61,049 nucleotides of DNA, from contig CAZNNH010000018.1 of NCBI GenBank assembly GCA_964574335.1, forward strand, positions 1 to 61,049. The letters are read 5' to 3'. How positions within the stretch are numbered: position 1 is the first letter of the stretch; each line of letters starts with the position of its first letter. The DNA comes from CAZNNH01 sp964574335 (GTDB lineage Bacteria > Acidobacteriota > Vicinamibacteria > Fen-336). A model generated the notes under the pieces. That model was not told the origin of the DNA. It was given only the letters and a program-made list of their open reading frames with translations, and did no database searches. This document shows positions 23,327 to 32,227 of the stretch, piece after piece. The translations under genes and the position numbers were made by a program.

Positions 23327-25257
23327 TGGCGTCCTATCTGCTGACCTACCTGATCCACAGCACGCTGCTTCTCGGTGGTGCGCTCCTCGTCTGCGCCGCG
23401 CTGGGCCTGCGCCGGCTGGGCCTGCAGGAGGCGCTGGTGAAGACCGCCCTGCTCGGCGCCCTGGTGACGGCGGCGCTGCCCCAGGGCTGGGCCGGCCGCT
23501 CGCTGCGCATGAGCCTCCCCTCCGCCGACGCGGTCACCACGTTGTCGGTCACCACGACCAGGAGCGAGCCGGAGCTCGCGCGCCCAGCCGTGATGGCGAC
23601 CCCGCAGGTGGTGCCGGCGGCGACGGCTCCCGAAGACGGGGCCCGTCTCCGCCTCGTGCTACCGCTGCTGGTCGGCGGCTGGGTCCTGGGCGCGGTGTTG
23701 GGCCTGGCGCTGTTGGCGCGCGACGCTCGGTGCCTCAGAGCGCGGTTGAGCCGCCGCCAGTGGCTCCGTGCCGGAAGCCTGGCCGAGATCCTGGCCCGGA
23801 TCCGCCGGCTGGCCGGTGTCACGGCACCGGTGCGCCTGAGCCGCTCGGAGTCGCTCGGCGTCCCGATCGCCCTCGGCATCGTGAGGCCCGAGATCTGCGT
23901 GCCACCCAGGGTCGAGACTGAGCTTCCCGCTGACCTGCAGGAGGGTCTCCTGGCCCACGAGCTGGGCCATCTGGTGCGGCGCGACCCGCTCTGGGCGATC
24001 GTCAGCCTGGCGATCGAGAGGATCTTCTTCCTCCAGCCTCTCAACCGGCTGGCGCGGCGCCGTCTCGAGGTGCTCGGCGACCTCCGCGCCGACGACTGGG
24101 CGGCGGCCCGCACCCGGCAGGCGCCGGCGCTGGCGCGTTGCCTGGCCCGGGTGGCGGAGTGGACCCTGGCCCCATCCGGCCTGGGCCTGGCGGCGGTGGC
24201 CGGCGACCGCGGCGTCCTGCCGGCCCGGGTGCGGCGCTTGTTGCTCAAAGCCGCCCGCGACGAGCGGGGCGTCTCCCCGGCGCTCGGCGCGATCGTCGTC
24301 ACCGCGGTGCTGGCGGTAGGCCTGGTCGCTCCAGCCGTCGACGGGGCGGCCGGCCCGGTCACCGGGGTGGTGGTGCTCTCGGAGAACGAGGAAGCCGAAC
24401 CGCCCCTGCCGCCGGAGCCGCCCGACGAGCCGGCGATTCCCGAGCCTGCCGTCGGCGAGGTTCCAGCACCACCTGAGGCCCCCGAGCCACCTTCTCCACC
24501 CGAGGCAGCGGCAGCCCCCGAGGCTCCCGAGCCACCCGAGCCGGCCATGGCCCCTGAGCCTCCCATGCCCGCTCCGGCTCCGATGGCCGCTCCGGCGCCC
24601 GTGCCCGCTCTCGCCCCGAGACCGGCGCCCCGGCCCCGGGAACGCCAGAAGGCCACTCCTGACCCCGAGCGCGAGCGAGAGATCCGGGGTCGCATTGCCG
24701 AGGTCGAGGCGGAGATCGCCGCGCTCACGACACGCGCCATCCCCGATGCCGCGACCCTGCAACATCTTCAGGAAGCGACCGAGCGGATGGCCGAGGCCGA
24801 CCTCAGCCGGGCCCAGGCCCGCGCCGCGAAGATGGTCGAGAAGCAGTCGGCGCTGCAGGCTGAAGAGATGGCCCGGCGTGCGCAGGAGCTGGCCAGGATG
24901 GCCGAGATGGGACCGGCCCTGGCCGAGAAGGCGACCCGACTCGCGGAGCTGGCCCAGCGCGCGCATGAGGCCGACCTGAAGGCCGACGAAAAGGAGGCCC
25001 TCGAAGCGGAGCGACGGCAGCTTCACGAGGAGATGCGCCGGCTTGCCGAGCAGGCCCGTCCCTCCGCCGAGGAGCTGGCGCGTTTCCGCGAGGAGGCCCG
25101 GCGGGTGGCCGAGGAGATGAGGCCCTCCAAGGAGGAGCTCGAGAGCCTGCGCGCCGAGATGGCCCGAGCCCACGAGGGTCGCCGGCAGCAGCAGAAGGAA
25201 AGGCTCCGCGCCCTGGCTGGCGAGCTCCGCGCCCTCCACCGCGAGCTCCACGACTGA
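23326..25257 (+). CDS. BlaR1-like M56 membrane metalloprotease with proline-rich and coiled-coil tail
   Basis: 643 residues. An N-terminal membrane part (helices near residues 4-26 and 108-127) carries an M56 peptidase with HELGH at residues 211-215 in LLAHELGHLVRRDPLW and the later LGDLRADDWAA. A further helix near residues 321-340 (LGAIVVTAVLAVGLVAPAVD) would place the rest outside the cytoplasm. Instead of the penicillin-binding sensor domain of BlaR1, this region has about 85 residues of proline-, glutamate- and alanine-rich sequence (356-442) and then about 200 residues of highly charged coiled coil. The ATG overlaps the blaI stop, so the two are co-translated. The protease probably cleaves the BlaI-type repressor after an envelope signal other than beta-lactams. 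Confidence 0.88.
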   Translation: MASYLLTYLIHSTLLLGGALLVCAALGLRRLGLQEALVKTALLGALVTAALPQGWAGRSLRMSLPSADAVTTLSVTTTRSEPELARPAVMATPQVVPAATAPEDGARLRLVLPLLVGGWVLGAVLGLALLARDARCLRARLSRRQWLRAGSLAEILARIRRLAGVTAPVRLSRSESLGVPIALGIVRPEICVPPRVETELPADLQEGLLAHELGHLVRRDPLWAIVSLAIERIFFLQPLNRLARRRLEVLGDLRADDWAAARTRQAPALARCLARVAEWTLAPSGLGLAAVAGDRGVLPARVRRLLLKAARDERGVSPALGAIVVTAVLAVGLVAPAVDGAAGPVTGVVVLSENEEAEPPLPPEPPDEPAIPEPAVGEVPAPPEAPEPPSPPEAAAAPEAPEPPEPAMAPEPPMPAPAPMAAPAPVPALAPRPAPRPRERQKATPDPEREREIRGRIAEVEAEIAALTTRAIPDAATLQHLQEATERMAEADLSRAQARAAKMVEKQSALQAEEMARRAQELARMAEMGPALAEKATRLAELAQRAHEADLKADEKEALEAERRQLHEEMRRLAEQARPSAEELARFREEARRVAEEMRPSKEELESLRAEMARAHEGRRQQQKERLRALAGELRALHRELHD

Positions 25258-25268
25258 TGAAGACCGGG

Positions 25269-25341
25269 AAAACCGGGGACACAGTACGGATCAAACGATC
25301 TGTATTGGATCAAACAACCCGTATTGTGTCCCCGGGTTTTT
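25269..25341. repeat. REP-like palindrome between convergent genes
   Basis: The left arm at 25269-25289 (AAAACCGGGGACACAGTACG, plus one G) pairs with the right arm at 25319-25341 (CCGTATTGTGTCCCCGGGTT, plus TTT) almost perfectly, forming a stem of about 20 base pairs. The 29-base loop holds two copies of GGATCAAAC. Such GGGGACACA palindromes are often seen scattered in bacterial genomes near REP-associated (Y1) transposases. Here it lies precisely between two converging genes, and the run of T on the right would let it act as a terminator for the blaR1-like gene. Confidence 0.6.
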
Positions 25342-26534
25342 CAGCAGCCGGGGAGGAGTCGGCGGGTGAGGAGCTCGTGGGCCATCGCTTGCGCCGCCAC
25401 CGCCATGCCGCGGGCGTTCCAGTGGTTGTCGGTGGCGAAGTAGACGGGGCTGAGCAGGCCCTCAGCTTCCGTCAGCGGCTCCGTGAGGTCGACGAAGGGC
25501 AGGTGTAGGCGGGTGGCAATGTAGCCGACCCGCCTCGCCACGGCGTGCCGATGGTAGGCCGGCCCGAGCCCGTAGCGCAGCCGGGTCAGCTCCCAGACGC
25601 TGTCCTGCACCTCCATCCGGCTCGGCACGTAGGCGATCACCAGCCGCCCGCCGCTCGCCTGCACCTCCCGATCCAGCGACTCGAGCGTCCAGGTGAAGGC
25701 CGACCAGGCCGGACGCAGGTGGCCGAGCTCGGGGAGGTGGTAGAGGTTCAGCTCCTCGTTCAGCGGAAGCCGGCGCAGCGGCTCCCACAGGCCGAGGGCC
25801 GCCAGCCGATCGTAGGCCCGCGGAGCGGAGCGCTCCAGGCGGCTCTTCACGAACGCCCAGAGGCAGAAGCGGGGCGGCGGTGGTGGCAGATGTGGTGGAA
25901 GGGCCGGCGGGACGTAGGCCGGCACCGGCAGGTTGGTCACCACCGGCGGGTCCGAGTCGAACGAGAACAGCGGCTTGGGGAAGCCGAGGTTGTCGTCGAG
26001 CACCAGGTACGGGATGTCGTTGTGGTAGACGTAGAGCACCACCACGTCGGCCCGGTACTTGCGCCCCTCGTCGCGGAAGAACAGGTACTCCTGGTCGGTG
26101 CTGTAGCCGGTGGTCCCGCCGTTGATCACCTCGGCCCGGCAGCCGCGACCGACCAGATCGGCCTCGAGGCGGGCCGCTGGCGTGCGGGCATCCTCGACCA
26201 TGAAGGCCTCCACGAACGAGTCGCCCAGCAGCAGCGCGCGCGCCACGCCGGGCTGGCGCCCGTAGGGCCGGTCGGGTCCCCGCAGGCCGTGGGCGTTGAT
26301 GGTGAACCGGCTGCTGAAATCACGCCGCTCGAACCGCACCGAGGCCCCCGGCTTCTTGCGCCAGCCGAGCACCGGGTCGTGCTCCGTGTAGCGGATCCGC
26401 TCGAGCTGCTCCTTGCCCCCCTTCGGCGCTGGCAGCAGCAGGCGCAGCGCGATCTCGGCAACCAGAATCGAGAGCGCCAGGCCGAACAGGGCCAGGGTCA
26501 GGTTCTGCCCGAGCGCGCGCAACCGAGCCGGCAT
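25341..26534 (-). CDS. Membrane-anchored SGNH hydrolase-like protein
   Basis: 397 residues. One N-terminal helix (LTLALFGLALSILVAEIALR) anchors a periplasmic SGNH/GDSL fold. Block I is ALLLGDSFVEAFMVED with the nucleophile Ser, block II includes EVINGGTTGYSTDQE (Gly and Thr/Ser turn), block III is VLYVYHNDIPYLV with Asn, and block V is YFATDNHWNARGMAV with Asp and His. A proline-rich stretch (residues about 207-225) interrupts the domain. The arrangement resembles AlgX/DltD-like or acyl-modifying SGNH proteins acting on envelope polysaccharides. The gene is divergent from a paralog at 26617. A promoter-like element ends only ten bases before the ATG. Confidence 0.8.
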   Translation of the reverse strand: MPARLRALGQNLTLALFGLALSILVAEIALRLLLPAPKGGKEQLERIRYTEHDPVLGWRKKPGASVRFERRDFSSRFTINAHGLRGPDRPYGRQPGVARALLLGDSFVEAFMVEDARTPAARLEADLVGRGCRAEVINGGTTGYSTDQEYLFFRDEGRKYRADVVVLYVYHNDIPYLVLDDNLGFPKPLFSFDSDPPVVTNLPVPAYVPPALPPHLPPPPPRFCLWAFVKSRLERSAPRAYDRLAALGLWEPLRRLPLNEELNLYHLPELGHLRPAWSAFTWTLESLDREVQASGGRLVIAYVPSRMEVQDSVWELTRLRYGLGPAYHRHAVARRVGYIATRLHLPFVDLTEPLTEAEGLLSPVYFATDNHWNARGMAVAAQAMAHELLTRRLLPGC

Positions 26535-26544
26535 GACTCGTCAG

Positions 26545-26574
26545 AGGCTACACAACGCCAGCCGGTGGGTCCAA
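26545..26574 (-). promoter_or_regulatory. Promoter-like element for the 25341-26534 SGNH gene, probably leaderless
   Basis: On the minus strand TTGGAC (26569-26574), 18 bases, TAGCCT (26545-26550). Only ten bases separate the -10 from ATG 26534, and no ribosome-binding sequence fits in between, so the message would begin at or within a few bases of the start codon. Confidence 0.4.
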
Positions 26575-26616
26575 CCCGGCGCCCGGCTCGCCGGCACCTG
26601 GGGCTACACTCGCTGG

Positions 26617-27735
26617 ATGCGGTGGCTTCGCCGACTGGCTCCCAACCTGGCCCTGGCGCTCGTGAGCGCCCTCCTCCCGCTGCTGGTCGTCGAGGCGGGC
26701 CTGCGGCTGACCGGCTACACGCCGGAGGCCTACCGGCACACCGAGCGCATCGCCAACGGCCACCGTACGCTGCTCCTCGACTGCTACCCGAGCAACCCGC
26801 GCGGCTACTTCCCGATCGACCTCCGCGACCCGGCCACCCGCACCCGCTACCGCGAGCAGGGGATCGCCCGCGTCGACGAGGTGGCCCCGCTGACGCCCTT
26901 TGCCGTCGAGCGCCGCTACAACTCGCTTCGCTTCCGTGGTGGCGAGATCGGACCACGGCGGCCGGGTGTGCGGCGGGTGGCCGTGATCGGCGACTCGTTC
27001 ACGGAAGGGATGGGGGTCCGCGAGGAGGACGCCTACCCGGCGGTGCTGGGGCGGTTGCTGGCCGCCACCTCCCCCGGCTCGCGGCCCGAGGTCGAGGTGC
27101 TGAACTGCGGCCGCCGGGGCTACGATTTCCCCGAGCTCGAGCGGCTGTTCGACGAGGCCCTGGCCCTGGAGCCCGACGTAGTGGTGCTGGGGATGGTGCT
27201 CAACGACGCCGAGCGCTCGGAGGCGTTCTCGGCCCGCCAGCGTTACGTCAACGACTGGATCCTGGAGCGCGGCCGGATGTACCGCGGCGCCGGCGCGCCG
27301 CGCCTCTCCTGGCGGAGGTCCCGCCTCGGCGCGCTGATCGCCGATCGGATGCAGGCCTACCGTGTCGGGCGTGAGACCACCAGGTGGTACATCGACATGT
27401 ACGGCGAGCCGAACCGCGACGGCTGGGAGCGGACTAAGGGGCGGCTCGGGGAGATGCAGCGGAGGATGAGGGAGCGTGGCGGCGAGCTGGTGGTGGCGAA
27501 CTGGCCTCTGCTGGTGGGGCTCGACGGCGCCTATCCCTTCCGGGCCCCCGCCGCGACGATCGCCGACTTCTGCCGTACCGCCGGCATCCGGCACCTGGAC
27601 CTGCTGCCGGCACTGCAGGGGCACCCCGACGCCTCGCTGTGGGTGCACCCCGCCGACCATCACCCTAACCAGATCGCCCACCGCCTGGTGGCGGAGAGGT
27701 TGGTGCCCGTCGTGCGCGCCGTCCTCTCGGAGTGA
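26617..27735 (+). CDS. Membrane-anchored SGNH hydrolase-like protein
   Basis: 372 residues from ATG 26617. The N-terminal helix LALALVSALLPLLVVEAGLR matches that of the divergent neighbour, and the SGNH blocks are RVAVIGDSFTEGMGVRE (nucleophile Ser), EVLNCGRRGYDFPE, VVVLGMVLNDAERSE (Asn) and VHPADHHPNQIAHRL (Asp, His). It should act in the periplasm on an ester or acyl group of an envelope component. TACACT at 26605-26610 ends six bases before the ATG with no ribosome site, again suggesting a leaderless message, but I could not find a -35. The 82-base gap to the paralog holds both control regions. Confidence 0.8.
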   Translation: MRWLRRLAPNLALALVSALLPLLVVEAGLRLTGYTPEAYRHTERIANGHRTLLLDCYPSNPRGYFPIDLRDPATRTRYREQGIARVDEVAPLTPFAVERRYNSLRFRGGEIGPRRPGVRRVAVIGDSFTEGMGVREEDAYPAVLGRLLAATSPGSRPEVEVLNCGRRGYDFPELERLFDEALALEPDVVVLGMVLNDAERSEAFSARQRYVNDWILERGRMYRGAGAPRLSWRRSRLGALIADRMQAYRVGRETTRWYIDMYGEPNRDGWERTKGRLGEMQRRMRERGGELVVANWPLLVGLDGAYPFRAPAATIADFCRTAGIRHLDLLPALQGHPDASLWVHPADHHPNQIAHRLVAERLVPVVRAVLSE

Positions 27736-27849
27736 CAGCGCCCAGCTTCACTCCCGCCGAGGGCCGTTGTACACTGGTTTTGTCGTATCTGGACCCCTCC
27801 CGTCCTCGAGAGACGACTCCCGTCTCCGGAACCGCGACCTGGTGATGTC

Positions 27850-30800
27850 ATGAGAAGACCCTTCATGTTGGCCCTGGCGGTCGGCCTATCCCTCGTCCCC
27901 GCGGGTGCTCGGGCCGCCGAGGAGCGGCTCCGTTTCGGGCACCTGACCATCGAAGACGGGCTCTCGCACAACTGGGTGCTCGCGATCCTCAAGGACAGCC
28001 ACGGCTTCCTCTGGTTCGGGACCCAGGATGGCCTCAACCGATACGACGGGGCCCGGATCAAGGTCTATCGCAACGATGCTGCCGATCCCGACAGCCTCCC
28101 CTCCTCAGTGGCCGGCGTCCTCTACGAGGACGGACAGGGCCGGCTGTGGGTGGGGTCCTTCTGGGGCGCCCAGGGGGTGGCCCTCTACGACCGGGCCCAC
28201 GATCGCTTCAAGGGCTTTCTCCCCAACCCGGACGGGACCATTGGCAACCATGTGCGGTCGATGCTCCAAGATCGCGAGGGCCGAATCTGGCTCGGCACCG
28301 ACGACGGCGTCGCCGAGCTCGACCCCGAGACCGGGAAGATCAGGCGATATCCGCTGGTGGCTGGAGGTCAGGCCGGCACCCCGGCGTCCCTCGTGATCTC
28401 CCTGTTCGAGGACAGCCGGGGCCGCTTCTGGGTGGGGACCGAGGCCGGGCTGCTCCGCTTCGACCGCAAGACGGGGGCGTACGCACGGTGGTCCGGTGAC
28501 GAGGCCAACCCTCACGGCTTGCACCAGGCCGACGTCTGGGCCTTCCACGAGGCCGAGAACGGCCAGCTCTGGATCGGCACCCTCGGCGATGGCCTGCATC
28601 GACTGGATCCCGAGACGGGGCGCGACACCGTCTACCTTCCCGACCCCCGCAAGGAGGCCTCGATCAGCATCTCTCGGGTCACCCGCCTGGTGGCGGACGG
28701 CAAGGGACTGCTCTACGTGGGGACCGAGAACGGCGGCCTGAACATCTTCGACACCCGCAAGGAGACGTTCCGGCACTTCCTGCCCGACATCGACGACGAC
28801 ACCAGCCTCAACTCCAAGTCGGTCTGGAGCCTCTGCCTCGACGACCAGGGCACGCTCTGGATCGGCACCTTCAACGGCGGCGTCAATAGCCTCTCGCCCT
28901 ACCTGCAGCGCTTCCAGCTCCTGCGGGCAGGCAGCGGCCGCCTCGACGATCCCCACGTCAGCGCGGTCCTCGAGGACAGCCGAGGCACGGTCTGGATCGG
29001 CACCGACGGGGGCGGCTTGAACCGCTGGGATCCCGAGACCGGGGCCTTCACCTACTATCGCAGCGACCCGGACGATCCGACCACGATCGGCTCCGACTCG
29101 GTTTGGGCCCTCTTCGAGGACAGCCGCGGGAGCGTCTGGCTGGGCGGCTGGGACGGAGGCCTGGGGCGCCTGGACCGCCGCTCGGGCCGGGTGACCCGGT
29201 ACCGCAACGACCCCGCCGACCCCCGCTCCATCGTCAGCAACCACGTCTGGAGGATCCTCGAGCTGCGTAGCGGCGAGCTGCTGGTGGTCACCCAGGCCGG
29301 AGCCGACCTCTTCGACCGGGAGACGGGGGCCTTCACCCGCCTGACCGACCGTTACCCGGGCGCCGGGGAGGACGTGCTCTACGCCGGCGCGGAGGACGCC
29401 CAGGGCAACCTCTGGCTGGCCGGCAACGTCTTCGTGGGCTACGTGGACCGGCGTACCGGCCGGGTCACACGCTATCAACACGATCCCGACGACCCCCAGA
29501 GCCTCGGCCGCGGCTGGGCCCAGGTGCTGTTCGTGGACAGCCTGGGCAACGTCTGGGTCGGCACCGAGGGCGGGCTCTCCGCCCTGGTGCCTGGCTCGGA
29601 CCGCCACCGCCGCTACACGACCGAGGACGGCCTCAGCCACAACACGGTGGTGGGTATCGCCGAGGACGCCTCGGGAAGCCTCTGGGTCTCGACCAGTCGA
29701 GGCCTCGACAAGGTGGTGGACGCGATCCACCTACCGGACTCGCCCACCATCCTCAACTTCGACGCTCACGACGGCATCCAGGGGCTGGAGTTCGCCCGCG
29801 GCGCCGCCTTCCGGGGGCGGGCTGGCCGTCTCTACTTCGGCGGGGCGCAGGGCCTGACCCACTTCCTCCCCGAGCGGATCCAGCCCAACCCCCAGGCGCC
29901 GCCGGTGGTCTTGACCGACCTCAAGATCATGAACAGCTCGGTTCTCCCCGGGGCGCCGGGCTCTCCGCTCTCGGTCCCGATCATCGACGCAAAGGAGCTC
30001 ACGCTGTCGTACCGGGACTCGATCGTCACCTTCGACTTCGCGGCGCTCAACTACGTGTTGCCCGAGAAGAACCGCTACTCCTACATGCTCGAGGGGTTCG
30101 ACCCGGGCTGGAGCGAGCCGGGCAGCCGCCACACCGTCACCTACACCAACCTCCCTCGAAACACGCCGTTCACCTTCAGGGTCAGGGCCTCGAACAACGA
30201 CGGGGTCTGGAACGACGACGGCGTGGCGCTCCGGGTCTTCGTCACCCCGCGCTGGTTCGAGCGGTGGACGGTGCGGGGCCTGTTCCTGCTGCTACTGGGC
30301 TTCGCCGGCGCCGGCGGCTACCGGCTTCGGGTGCGTGCCCTCAAGCAGCGGGAGCGCGAGCTGGCCCGCCGGGTCGAGGAGCAGACCGTCGACCTCCAGC
30401 GGGAGATCACCGAGCACAAGCGGACCGAAGGCAAGCTGGCCGAGAGCCTCACCAGCCTGGAGAGCGAGAACCAGGAGAGACGCCGCGCCGAGGAGGCCGC
30501 CGGCCGCGAGCGGGACCTCCTCCACGCCCTGATGGACAACATCCCCGACCACATCTACTTCAAGGACTCGCAAAGCCGGTTCACCCGCATCAACCGGGCC
30601 CATGCCGCGTCGCTAGGTCTCGAGGTCGCGGAGGAAGCGGTGGGCAAGACGGACGCCGACTTCTTCGCCGACGAGTTCGCCCAAACCGCCCGCGAGGACG
30701 AGCGCGCCCTGCTGGAGTCGGGCCGACCCCTGATGGGCAAGGTGGAGCAGGATCCCCGCAGCCGGAGATGGTACCTGGCCACCAAGGTCCCGATCCGCAG

Positions 30801-32097
30801 CTCCTCGGGCGAGGTGACCGGCCTGGTGGGGATCTCGAAGGACATCACCGAGCGCCGGCAGGCGGAAGAGCGGCTGCGCCGGGACCTCGACGCGTTCCAG
30901 GAGGCCGCGCGCCAGGTGACGGAGGGCGATCTGACCCAGCGGGCCAAGGAGGGCGACGAGACGCTGGGCCAGATCGCGCGCTCGGTGAACCAGATGCTGG
31001 AGAGCTTCTGCCAGATCCTGGCCGAGGTGCGCGACGCCGCCTTCTCGGTGTCGTCCGCCTCGTCGGAGATCCTGGCGGCGTCGACCCAGATCGCCAAGGC
31101 CGCCAGCCACGGCCGGGACGAGGTCCACTCGACGTCGACCGCGATGGAGGAGATGGCGACGTCCATGAGCCAGGTCGCCCAGAGCGCCGAGCTGTCGGCC
31201 AACGCGGCGCGGGAGGTGCTCGACCATCTGCGGGGAAGCGACCAGGCGGTCCAGGCGACGGCCCTGGGGATGACCCGGATCGACGTCTCGGTGTCGGCAA
31301 CGGCTCAGAAGATGCGCCTGCTCGGCGAGCGGAGCGGGGAGATCTTCGAGATCATCGACATGATCGAGGAGATAGCCTCCCGGTCGGAGCTTCTGTCGAT
31401 GAACGCCGCCATCGAGGCGGCCCACGCCGGCGACCTGGGCCGGGGCTTCGGGGTGGTGGCCGAGGAGATCCGCCACCTGGCCGAGCGGTCCAACGACGCC
31501 ACCCGTAGCGTGACCGCGATCGTCCGGGGGATGGCGAACGAGATCCGGGCCGCCCTGGAGGCGATGGAGGGCAGCACCCAGGAGGTGAAGCAGGGCCTGG
31601 AGCTCTCCCAGCAGGCGCGCAGCGGGCTGGAGGAGATCTCGAACCTGGTGCAGCGAGCCACTGACCTGGCGGGGCAGATCTCGGCCGCCACCGGCGAGCA
31701 GACGAACGCCGCCAAGACCGTCTCCCAGGCGATGCAGGCGATCGCCAGCATCACCGAGCAGTCCACGGCCGGCTCCAACGAGACCACCCGGGCGGTGCAG
31801 GACCTGGTGTCCCTCTCGGAGCAGCTCAACACCGCGATCTCGCGCTTCAAGATCGACGCGCCCACGACCGGAGTCGGCGCGTCGCAGGGGGAGCTGTCTC
31901 GCAACGCCCTCGAGCAGATCGCCAGCGTGTGTGATCGGCTCAACCAGGCCATCCTGCGGCTCTCGGGTGAGGCGGCTGACCAGAGCGCTGCCTCGCCCAC
32001 CGAGCGCGGGCGGCTGATGAAGGAGCTCCAGGAGGTCAGCTCGCTCTCCAGCAACCTGGGCCAGGCCCTGGGTCAGATCAAGGACGGCTCCAAGTAG
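27850..32097 (+). CDS. Two-propeller Reg_prop/Y_Y_Y sensor fused to PAS and methyl-accepting chemotaxis domain
   Basis: 1,415 residues. A signal peptide (MRRPFMLALAVGLSLVPAGA) leads to fourteen Reg_prop-type blades of the form EDSRGxxWxGTxxGLxRxD, enough for two seven-bladed propellers (residues about 30-700). A Y_Y_Y domain (YSYMLEGFDPGWSEPG, FRVRASNNDGVWN) follows, then one membrane helix near 805-827 (GLFLLLLGFAGAGGYRLRV), a coiled linker, a PAS domain (about 890-1005, MDNIPDHIYFKDSQSRF), a HAMP-like segment (QVTEGDLTQRAKEGDETLGQ) and an MCP signalling hairpin with the tip-region sequence ELLSMNAAIEAAHAGDLGRG. No histidine-kinase, GGDEF or DNA-binding domain is present. It probably reports extracellular, possibly glycan, ligands to a CheA complex. 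No CheB-docking pentapeptide is seen at the C-terminus. Confidence 0.9.
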   Translation: MRRPFMLALAVGLSLVPAGARAAEERLRFGHLTIEDGLSHNWVLAILKDSHGFLWFGTQDGLNRYDGARIKVYRNDAADPDSLPSSVAGVLYEDGQGRLWVGSFWGAQGVALYDRAHDRFKGFLPNPDGTIGNHVRSMLQDREGRIWLGTDDGVAELDPETGKIRRYPLVAGGQAGTPASLVISLFEDSRGRFWVGTEAGLLRFDRKTGAYARWSGDEANPHGLHQADVWAFHEAENGQLWIGTLGDGLHRLDPETGRDTVYLPDPRKEASISISRVTRLVADGKGLLYVGTENGGLNIFDTRKETFRHFLPDIDDDTSLNSKSVWSLCLDDQGTLWIGTFNGGVNSLSPYLQRFQLLRAGSGRLDDPHVSAVLEDSRGTVWIGTDGGGLNRWDPETGAFTYYRSDPDDPTTIGSDSVWALFEDSRGSVWLGGWDGGLGRLDRRSGRVTRYRNDPADPRSIVSNHVWRILELRSGELLVVTQAGADLFDRETGAFTRLTDRYPGAGEDVLYAGAEDAQGNLWLAGNVFVGYVDRRTGRVTRYQHDPDDPQSLGRGWAQVLFVDSLGNVWVGTEGGLSALVPGSDRHRRYTTEDGLSHNTVVGIAEDASGSLWVSTSRGLDKVVDAIHLPDSPTILNFDAHDGIQGLEFARGAAFRGRAGRLYFGGAQGLTHFLPERIQPNPQAPPVVLTDLKIMNSSVLPGAPGSPLSVPIIDAKELTLSYRDSIVTFDFAALNYVLPEKNRYSYMLEGFDPGWSEPGSRHTVTYTNLPRNTPFTFRVRASNNDGVWNDDGVALRVFVTPRWFERWTVRGLFLLLLGFAGAGGYRLRVRALKQRERELARRVEEQTVDLQREITEHKRTEGKLAESLTSLESENQERRRAEEAAGRERDLLHALMDNIPDHIYFKDSQSRFTRINRAHAASLGLEVAEEAVGKTDADFFADEFAQTAREDERALLESGRPLMGKVEQDPRSRRWYLATKVPIRSSSGEVTGLVGISKDITERRQAEERLRRDLDAFQEAARQVTEGDLTQRAKEGDETLGQIARSVNQMLESFCQILAEVRDAAFSVSSASSEILAASTQIAKAASHGRDEVHSTSTAMEEMATSMSQVAQSAELSANAAREVLDHLRGSDQAVQATALGMTRIDVSVSATAQKMRLLGERSGEIFEIIDMIEEIASRSELLSMNAAIEAAHAGDLGRGFGVVAEEIRHLAERSNDATRSVTAIVRGMANEIRAALEAMEGSTQEVKQGLELSQQARSGLEEISNLVQRATDLAGQISAATGEQTNAAKTVSQAMQAIASITEQSTAGSNETTRAVQDLVSLSEQLNTAISRFKIDAPTTGVGASQGELSRNALEQIASVCDRLNQAILRLSGEAADQSAASPTERGRLMKELQEVSSLSSNLGQALGQIKDGSK

Positions 32098-32227
32098 GCC
32101 GCCTGGAGGTCGCCGGTTGGCCGCCAGGCTCGGGTCAGGTGTCCTTCGTCTCGCGCCCGGCCCGGGCGGCGGCCACCGACAGGCCCAGCTTTGGGCAGCC
32201 GACGAATCCTGCCGAGGTGGGCCCGGT

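Noticed and set aside
32101..32129. Hairpin GCCTGG/CCAGGC after the receptor gene as a terminator
   Set aside because: The stem is only six base pairs with a 17-base loop and there is no T run; too weak to list.
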